Shown here: positions 57,747-64,000 of the stretch, piece by piece
Layout: each line of letters begins with the position of its first letter
Position numbering within the stretch: the stretch's first letter is position 1
Source: Bacteroidales bacterium
Lineage (GTDB): Bacteria; Bacteroidota; Bacteroidia; Bacteroidales; F082
NCBI GenBank assembly: GCA_014860665.1
Contig: JACZJI010000010.1
Location: 27,653 to 91,652 of the forward strand
Reading direction: 5' to 3'
Length of the DNA: 64,000 nucleotides
Position numbers and translations under genes: made by a program
Notes under the pieces: model-generated
Told to the model about the DNA's origin: nothing
Database searches by the model: none
The model's input: the letters and a program-made list of their open reading frames with translations, nothing else

Positions 57747-58829
57747 TTAATGTATGATTTTTTGATCCTGCAAATAGCGAACAATCAGCTGGGGTACAGG
57801 ATACTTGTTTAACTCTGATTGTTTTATCAAAAGTAATGAATTTTTATGCTCTTTTCCGACCGGTTCAGTCAAAATTATGGGGATAAACTGTGCGAAGATC
57901 CGTAAATGGGTCAGTTTGTGCTCATAAATTCCTGAAACTTTTCCCAGATCGTATTCCTGATAAGGGAAAAGTCCCTGGTCTTTGGCCAGCGTGATGGCTT
58001 CCGCCGGTCCGGTAAGTGCTTTATCAGATTCAATAGAAGGAAAGTCGTACAGATTTCTCCAGATGTCGCGGGTCTCACGTTTCTTGATGTATAAAGAAGA
58101 TTCTCTTTCGGAGGAAGTTTGAATCACAAAGTAATATATGTAGCGGTCACGAACGGCTACTTTAGGTTTTTTGACCGGAAGGTCCATCTGAGTGCCTGTT
58201 TTATACGCTACACATCTGTGGTTGAAAATGCAGTTTTTGCAATCCGGACTCGATGGAAGGCAATGCAGTGCCCCGAATTCCATCAGTGCCTGGTTGAACT
58301 CAGACGGGTTTTGATTCTGCATGAGCTGGCCGGCTTTTGCAGTGAATTCAGTTTTCCCGCGACCAGTGTCAATAGGTGTTGCTATGCCGAAAATCCTTGA
58401 AAGAACACGATACACATTTCCATCAACCACCGGTGCCGGTATTCCGAAAGCCAGTGAGGCAATGGCGGCGGCGGTATAGTCACCAATCCCGGGAAGGACC
58501 TTTAATAACTCCAAATTCTGTGGAAAAACACCTTCATATTGTTCTGAAACAACCTTAGCAGTCTTCATCAGATTGTCAGCGCGGTTGTAGTATCCCAATC
58601 CCTGCCATAATTTATAAACCTCATCTTTTGAGGCTTTTGCAAGCGAAAAAACATCCGGATAAGCCTCCAGAAATTTCAAATAGTAGCTCAAACCCTGATT
58701 AATTCTGGTTTGTTGCAAAATAATCTCAGATAACCAAATAGCGTATGGGTCATTGGTTCGACGCCAGGGCAGGTCTCGCTTGTTTTTACCATACCATACA
58801 CTCAATAACTCCCAAAAATTTTCTCTCAC
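57747..58829 (-). CDS. mutY: A/G-specific adenine glycosylase
   Basis: WYGKNKRDLPWRRTNDPYAIWLSEIILQQTRI, LPGIGDYTAAAIASLAFG, VDGNVYRVLSR, CKNCIFNHRC. Confidence 0.96.
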   Translation of the reverse strand: MRENFWELLSVWYGKNKRDLPWRRTNDPYAIWLSEIILQQTRINQGLSYYLKFLEAYPDVFSLAKASKDEVYKLWQGLGYYNRADNLMKTAKVVSEQYEGVFPQNLELLKVLPGIGDYTAAAIASLAFGIPAPVVDGNVYRVLSRIFGIATPIDTGRGKTEFTAKAGQLMQNQNPSEFNQALMEFGALHCLPSSPDCKNCIFNHRCVAYKTGTQMDLPVKKPKVAVRDRYIYYFVIQTSSERESSLYIKKRETRDIWRNLYDFPSIESDKALTGPAEAITLAKDQGLFPYQEYDLGKVSGIYEHKLTHLRIFAQFIPIILTEPVGKEHKNSLLLIKQSELNKYPVPQLIVRYLQDQKIIH

Positions 58830-58905
58830 TGAATGAAAATACTTAATAAAGAAATGATTAGGTCAAAAAAAATCTAAAAATTTTAGCAATTGTAAAAAAA
58901 CTTAG

Positions 58906-58913
58906 TATTTTTG
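58906..58913 (+). promoter_or_regulatory. Bacteroidota -7 element TATTTTTG upstream of HU gene
   Basis: Match to TAnnTTTG about 48 bp before ATG. Confidence 0.5.
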
Positions 58914-58960
58914 TCAGCCAAATTAATAAACTATTTATAAATTATTTAAAAAATAAAATC

Positions 58961-59245
58961 ATGACAAAAGCAGAGATTGTAGCAGACATTGCCAACAAAA
59001 CAGGAATTGAAAAAGTAGCTGTACAAGCTGTTGTTGAATCTTTCATGGAGAGTGTAAAAGAAACGATGGTGAGCGGTGAGAATGTTTACCTGAGAGGATT
59101 CGGAAGCTTTATCATCAAAGAAAGAGCTGAAAAAACTGGACGCAACATTTCAAAAAACACTACAATCGTTATTCCGGCCCACCAAATTCCGGCTTTCAAA
59201 CCTGCGAAGTCTTTTGTAAACGAAGTAAAAGAAAATACAAAATAG
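58961..59245 (+). CDS. HU family DNA-binding protein
   Basis: MTKAEIVADIANKTGIEKVAVQAVVESFMESVKETMVSGENVYLRGFGSFIIKERAEKTGRNI. Confidence 0.97.
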   Translation: MTKAEIVADIANKTGIEKVAVQAVVESFMESVKETMVSGENVYLRGFGSFIIKERAEKTGRNISKNTTIVIPAHQIPAFKPAKSFVNEVKENTK

Positions 59246-59269
59246 TTTAAATTTTTTAACTGTAATAAA

Positions 59270-59359
59270 ATGCCAAACGGAAAAAAGAGGAAGAGACATA
59301 AGATGGCGACCCACAAACGTAAAAAACGTTTGCGGAAGAACAGGCATAAGAAGAAATAA
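59270..59359 (+). CDS. 29-aa highly basic protein, AURKAIP1/COX24-domain-like (mS38-type small ribosomal protein family)
   Basis: ATG at 59270 reading MPNGKKRKRHKMATHKRKKRLRKNRHKKK then TAA at 59357-59359; below the ORF-track length cut-off. Confidence 0.8.
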   Translation: MPNGKKRKRHKMATHKRKKRLRKNRHKKK

Positions 59360-59379
59360 TATTTCTTAAGCGTATTAGG

Positions 59380-59421
59380 AAGCCGGCGCTGTGCAGGGCA
59401 TTGCGCCGGCTTTGCTTTTTT
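59380..59421 (+). terminator. Strong Rho-independent terminator after HU / small basic protein
   Basis: AAGCCGGCGC (59380-59389) / GCGCCGGCTT (59403-59412), followed by tgctttttt. Confidence 0.85.
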
Positions 59422-59509
59422 TGCCCACCATACTTGGGTTAGATTAAATTACTACCTAAAAATTCAACCCTTTTAAGTGCAAAGTTTGATTAAGTAAAAC
59501 AATATTTGA

Positions 59510-61060
59510 GTGAACAGAGAATTAGTAATCGATTCGAATGGCACGGAAGTGAATATTGCGCTACTTGAGGATAAGACTCTGGTTGAACTGAACAAAGAAC
59601 AAAACAACAACGATTTTACTGTAGGTGACGTATTTTTAGGCAAAGTGCATAAAATTATGCCGGGCCTAAACGCAGCATTTGTAAACGTTGGTTATAAGAA
59701 AGATGCATTTCTGCATTATCTCGACCTGGGACCACAGGTTCTTACCATGAACAACTATGTAAGGTTGTTGATACAGGGGCGAGGCGACAAAATTTCTTAT
59801 GGCAAGTTCAAGCAGGAGCCGGATATTGAAAAAACAGGTAAAATTACCAAGGTCCTGAGCCCCGGACAGGAAATCCTGGTTCAAATCGCTAAAGAACCGA
59901 TTTCTACCAAAGGACCGAGAATATCGACGGAAATTTCTTTTCCCGGCCGATATTTGGTTTTGCTTCCATTTTCTGACAAGATTTCCATTTCCCAGAAAAT
60001 CAGAGGGAACGAGGAAAGAGGCAGGCTAAAACGCCTGATCAAAAGCATAAGGCCGGAAAACTACGGAGTTATAGTCCGTACCGTCGCTGAGAATAAAAAA
60101 GTTGCAGAATTGGATGCAGACCTTCGTGACCTGGTTTCCAAATGGGAAAAAATATCCGCTAAGTTACCAAACCTCAAGGCACCGCAGAAAGTATTAAGCG
60201 AGTTGGATCGCACTTCTGCCATATTAAGAGATCTTCTTAACGAATCATTTAACAGTATTTATGTAAATGATCCATCGCTGTATGAAGAGATTAAATCCTT
60301 CATCTCCCAGATTGCACCGGATAAAGTAGACATCTTAAAGCTCTACAAAGGCCGGGAAGCAATTTTTGAACAGTTCAACATTGAAAAGCAAATTAGAAAT
60401 TCTTTTGGTAAAAATGTTACCATAAAGAGTGGTGTTTATCTCATCATCGAACACACCGAGGCGCTGCACGTCATTGATGTGAACAGCGGTCACCGTGTGA
60501 ATAAAGACAATTCCCAGGAACAAAATGCGCTGGCTACCAATATGGAAGCCGCCACAGAAATTGCCCGGCAATTGCGCTTACGAGATATGGGCGGCATCAT
60601 CGTGATCGATTTTATTGATATGCGTGATGTCCGAAACAGAAAAACCCTTTTCACACATCTTGTCAACGAAATGGCAAAGGACAGGGCCAAACACTCAATC
60701 TTACCACCCAGTAAGTTTGGTCTGATTCAAATTACACGCCAGCGAGTAAGACCGGAGATGAATGTGGAAGTTGTCGAAAAATGCCCGGTTTGCAACGGTA
60801 CAGGACAGATAAAATCGAGTATTTCAGTAATTGACGATATTGAAAATAATCTGGAATATCTCGTCAGGGATCAAAATGAAAGTCACTTGACATTGGCTGT
60901 CCATCCGTTTATTTTTGCGTTTTTGACACAAGGGTTTTTTTCAAAGCGTTGGAAATGGTATCTGGAGTTTAAGAGATGGGTAAAGGTAAAGCCCATGAGC
61001 AACTACCAACTGCTGGAGTATCATTTCTTTGATAAGAATCAAGATGAGATAAAACAATAA
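59510..61060 (+). CDS. rng: Ribonuclease E/G family protein
   Basis: S1-like N-terminus VGDVFLGKVHKIMPGLNAAFVNVGYKKDAFLHYLDL; RDMGGIIVIDFIDMRDVRNR; CPVCNGTG. Confidence 0.95.
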   Translation: MNRELVIDSNGTEVNIALLEDKTLVELNKEQNNNDFTVGDVFLGKVHKIMPGLNAAFVNVGYKKDAFLHYLDLGPQVLTMNNYVRLLIQGRGDKISYGKFKQEPDIEKTGKITKVLSPGQEILVQIAKEPISTKGPRISTEISFPGRYLVLLPFSDKISISQKIRGNEERGRLKRLIKSIRPENYGVIVRTVAENKKVAELDADLRDLVSKWEKISAKLPNLKAPQKVLSELDRTSAILRDLLNESFNSIYVNDPSLYEEIKSFISQIAPDKVDILKLYKGREAIFEQFNIEKQIRNSFGKNVTIKSGVYLIIEHTEALHVIDVNSGHRVNKDNSQEQNALATNMEAATEIARQLRLRDMGGIIVIDFIDMRDVRNRKTLFTHLVNEMAKDRAKHSILPPSKFGLIQITRQRVRPEMNVEVVEKCPVCNGTGQIKSSISVIDDIENNLEYLVRDQNESHLTLAVHPFIFAFLTQGFFSKRWKWYLEFKRWVKVKPMSNYQLLEYHFFDKNQDEIKQ

Positions 61061-61067
61061 GTTACAG

Positions 61068-61093
61068 AAGCCGGTCTAAAAGCCGGCTTTTTT
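61068..61093 (+). terminator. Rho-independent terminator after rng
   Basis: AAGCCGG-N8-CCGGCTT followed by T run. Confidence 0.8.
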
Positions 61094-61113
61094 GTTGATT
61101 AAAATAACAGAAA

Positions 61114-61959
61114 TCAAGCGAAATGAGCGTTCTTTTCGGGATGAACGCTGAGTACAGGGATGGGTGAATGGTTCACCATCTGCGTGGCATAGGGCCCAAG
61201 CCACAAATTGGCCGTAGTCGTTTCCTGTTCTGTCATTATGGTAATGAGATTTGCACCTGCTTTTTTACCATAATCCATCACAGCTTCTGTGATGTTATCT
61301 GCCTCAAGGAAAACAGACCTGAAACGGACCCCATTTTCTTTAAAATAGGTTTCTGTTTGTTCAACGTAATTTTTAATACGGAATCTAATATCATCAAGAG
61401 ATGAGGTAAGCAGCCCTACAATATGCACTTCAGCATCAAAATATTTTGCCATTAAAGCTGTAATGGGGGCTTTTTGACGGGTAACTACTGTACTGTCCAA
61501 AGGCATGACAATAGTTTTAATATCAATAGAGGAGTCAACACCTGCTCGGATGGTCATTATCGGAAGTTTACTGGAAGAGACAATTCTGTTGGCATTACTC
61601 CCAATCCAAAACTCCTCGAATCCAGAAGAACCATGTGTTCCGACGATTACTAAAAAGGCATCGACCCGTTTAGAGATGTCGCAAATGGCCTTATAAACCT
61701 TCCCCTTTTCAATATAAAAATCAATACCGGTTTCTTTTAAAACAGGATCGTACTTTTTCACAAGTGCCATGAAACGCCGTTTGACTTCATCCTGAAGACT
61801 CTCCGGTTCCGAAGCAAAAATCTCTTTTGAATAGTCCAGATGGTTAGCCCAGACCATACTAATACCGGCTTTTGCATGTTTTGCAATAGAAACCGCATGT
61901 TCCAGGGCGTTTAATGAACATTCTGAAAAGTCAATGCCCACAACAATTCTTTTGCTCAT
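61114..61959 (-). CDS. Universal stress protein with two tandem Usp domains
   Basis: RIVVGIDFSECSLNALEHAVSIAK, IVGTHGSSGFEEFWIGSNANRIV, plus a second Usp half. Confidence 0.9.
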   Translation of the reverse strand: MSKRIVVGIDFSECSLNALEHAVSIAKHAKAGISMVWANHLDYSKEIFASEPESLQDEVKRRFMALVKKYDPVLKETGIDFYIEKGKVYKAICDISKRVDAFLVIVGTHGSSGFEEFWIGSNANRIVSSSKLPIMTIRAGVDSSIDIKTIVMPLDSTVVTRQKAPITALMAKYFDAEVHIVGLLTSSLDDIRFRIKNYVEQTETYFKENGVRFRSVFLEADNITEAVMDYGKKAGANLITIMTEQETTTANLWLGPYATQMVNHSPIPVLSVHPEKNAHFA

Positions 61960-62053
61960 TTTTTTGGGGTTTTAGTTGGTAAATAATAATCAATTAGCTC
62001 CTTAATTAGTTTAATGCTACTAAGCCGTTCCCCAATTCTGTTTTCCCTTATAA

Positions 62054-62488
62054 TCAGGGATTAAAGTTAACCTCGTCCTGTATTTCCCATGCAAGAGGAT
62101 AGGCTCTTTTGATGCGTTGTAAAAACTTTATAGCATCCATTCTTGTTCTAAAATCTCCTACTCTTACCCTATAATAGGGCTCGTTAAATGTAATATAAGC
62201 CGGGACACCATATTTGGCCACGAATTTATCTCTGACAACCAGGGCAGAATTCAAGGCATTGTTGCCGGAGCCTTTGAATATTTGAATTCTATATCCGGGA
62301 ACAGTTTTAAATTTTTGATTCTGTAATGCACTAAGCTGCAATAGAGAATCTATTCTGGCATCACCGATATACATATTCGAATAATCACGAATCGAATCCT
62401 GGGCCATATCACGAATTGTATCCTGGGCAAAAAGAGTGCTTCCCAATAATATCAACCCTGATATCAAAATCAACTTCTTCATCTTCAT
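62054..62488 (-). CDS. Secreted SPOR-domain protein
   Basis: Signal peptide; PGYRIQIFKGSGNNALNSALVVRDKFVAKYGVPAYITFNEPYYRVRVGDFRTRMDAIKFLQRIKRAYPLAWEIQDEV. Confidence 0.82.
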   Translation of the reverse strand: MKMKKLILISGLILLGSTLFAQDTIRDMAQDSIRDYSNMYIGDARIDSLLQLSALQNQKFKTVPGYRIQIFKGSGNNALNSALVVRDKFVAKYGVPAYITFNEPYYRVRVGDFRTRMDAIKFLQRIKRAYPLAWEIQDEVNFNP

Positions 62489-62496
62489 TCTGTTTA

Positions 62497-63348
62497 TTAA
62501 ATCATATCTTCATCCTGGCTATAATAATTAGCACGCAAACTCATAACCGGCATTTTTGCCATGTGAATTAACTGCTGAGAATAAGGTCCGAGAAAACGAC
62601 TGCCTGTCGTGGTTTCCTGATCGGTCATAATTGTTATTAGGTCAATATTATGGTTATCAGCATATTCAATAATAGAAGTAGCCACATTACCCGCTTCACG
62701 GGTGCACAATTCGTATTCTACACCTGAATCTTTTAAATAGGTCAAAGCTTCATCTCCAAAAGAATCAATCCTCCTTCGGATGACCCCCAGTGTAGAATTA
62801 TAAATTTTCAGTAAATGGATCTTAGCCCCGAATTGTTTTGCCAGCTGAACGGTAAACGGTAGTTTTTTCTTGGTTTCCAAAGAGCTGTCCAAAGGAAGCA
62901 AAATATCTGAAATATTTGGTGTTATGGTATAATTGCATTGGACTGTGACCACCGGACAGGGCGCCGAAGTAGTGATCCGGAATGCGTTGCTTCCAATCCA
63001 GAATTGCTCATAACCACTTATCCCATGAGTTCCGGTAAAGATCAGATCCGCTTTTAGACGTAAGGCAATTTTTGAAACTTCCTGATATACTTTCCCTTTT
63101 CCCAGATTAATTTTTATGGGAATATCAGGATATTCTGACTCATATTTTTTGACGAGATCTTTCAGGAAGTTTTTTTTCTCAATACGTAATTCTTCCTCGA
63201 TTGTGTCTACGAGGCTGGCGGATGACACGGAATTGTCTATCCAAACCAATTCAAGAGCTGCAGAAAGCTTTTGGGCATAAACCAGGGCATATTCCAACGC
63301 ATGTTCTGAGTTCTTGGAGAAATCAAATGCAACGACTAGCCTTTTCAT
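62497..63348 (-). CDS. Universal stress protein with two tandem Usp domains
   Basis: MKRLVVAFDFSKNSEHALEYALVYAQKL, FTGTHGISGYEQFWIGSNAFRIT; paralogue of 61114-61959. Confidence 0.9.
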   Translation of the reverse strand: MKRLVVAFDFSKNSEHALEYALVYAQKLSAALELVWIDNSVSSASLVDTIEEELRIEKKNFLKDLVKKYESEYPDIPIKINLGKGKVYQEVSKIALRLKADLIFTGTHGISGYEQFWIGSNAFRITTSAPCPVVTVQCNYTITPNISDILLPLDSSLETKKKLPFTVQLAKQFGAKIHLLKIYNSTLGVIRRRIDSFGDEALTYLKDSGVEYELCTREAGNVATSIIEYADNHNIDLITIMTDQETTTGSRFLGPYSQQLIHMAKMPVMSLRANYYSQDEDMI

Positions 63349-63521
63349 GGTTTTACTCTTTTGTCCAATGCACAAAATTAATCAATCTTAATGCATTGCC
63401 GATACGATTGCTAATATAAGCAAAAAAAACTTTATATGAAAGAAGTATTCGGGTTTATTTTTTTAGAAAATAAAGACAAAAGTGTTTTTAATCAAATGTT
63501 TAGTATTGAATTATTGACTGC

Positions 63522-63950
63522 CTATTTGTATTTGAAACCATGCTTTTTCAGATTCTCCTTTACTTGCTGAATGGTCATTTCGTGGAGCTTCATTCCACAT
63601 AGCGGACAGGTCCCCGGCTTATCGGAAATCACGTTCCAGTCCATTACATCTTCATAAAGTTTCCCATCGTGATTTTTGTCAATGGCTTCAACATCGATGA
63701 CTCCGGTTCTGATTAATTTTGAGATATGAGACGCTGATGAGCAATTTTCGCTTGCCTTTTTCATGCCCTTATCCATTTTCATCTTCATCTCGGATTTATT
63801 TTTCATAGAGACAGAATCCTCTTGTTGCGACATGGTTTTCCTTACCATAACCACAGTAACTTTGTTTGTGTTAGAAATATTTCCTGCAAACAGGTTTCCT
63901 GCAAAAAAAATGAGACTCAAAGTCAGTGGTAATATGATTTGTTTTTTCAT
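63522..63950 (-). CDS. Secreted heavy-metal-binding-domain protein homologous to the CusB C-terminus
   Basis: Signal peptide MKKQIILPLTLSLIFFAGNLFAGN; GVIDVEAIDKNHDGKLYEDVMDWNVISDKPGTCPLCGMKLHEMTIQQVKENLKKHGFKYK. Confidence 0.8.
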   Translation of the reverse strand: MKKQIILPLTLSLIFFAGNLFAGNISNTNKVTVVMVRKTMSQQEDSVSMKNKSEMKMKMDKGMKKASENCSSASHISKLIRTGVIDVEAIDKNHDGKLYEDVMDWNVISDKPGTCPLCGMKLHEMTIQQVKENLKKHGFKYK

Positions 63951-64000
63951 TTTTATAATGTTTAGTTTAATTTATTAAAATTGTGAATATTATCTGGTGT

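Overview
The window is a 64 kb piece of a Bacteroidota (probably Bacteroidales/Marinilabiliales-like) chromosome. This placement is inferred from GldD/GldE, a UpxY/NusG paralogue, DUF4292, TAnnTTTG-type promoters and a tiny AURKAIP1/COX24-like basic protein. Most of it is housekeeping: phoH, SAM hydroxide adenosyltransferase, queD, Ni/Co transporter, pgk, cvpA, lnt, mnmA, kbl, acpS, ybeY, mnmG, dut, EnvC, DAHP synthase-chorismate mutase, gldE/gldD, ssb, mutY, HU and rng. Two efflux loci are present: an HAE1-type RND operon (6.98-12.7 kb) and a Cus/Czc-type heavy-metal RND operon (46.1-53.2 kb). A short AT-rich accessory island (about 16.47-19.34 kb) carries an XRE regulator, a decayed coding remnant, REP-like hairpins, a 1-TM protein, a PD-(D/E)XK-like protein and a small Cys-rich protein. 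The points most worth following are: (i) two perfect 16-bp parS palindromes (TGTTTCACGTGAAACA) bracketing mnmG; (ii) a degenerate 21-bp tandem array of about 10.5 units, with apparent 63-bp higher-order structure, between an HMA-AraC fusion regulator and the metal-efflux operon; (iii) a GTGCCTAAAGT-type repeat family that supplies stop codons and bounds the accessory island with a 22-bp identical direct repeat; (iv) a near-identical metal-binding domain shared by CusB and a stand-alone secreted protein 14 kb away; (v) a 29-aa basic protein missed by the ORF track. I recognised no rRNA, tRNA or CRISPR array. All family calls come from reading the protein sequences; no searches were run.
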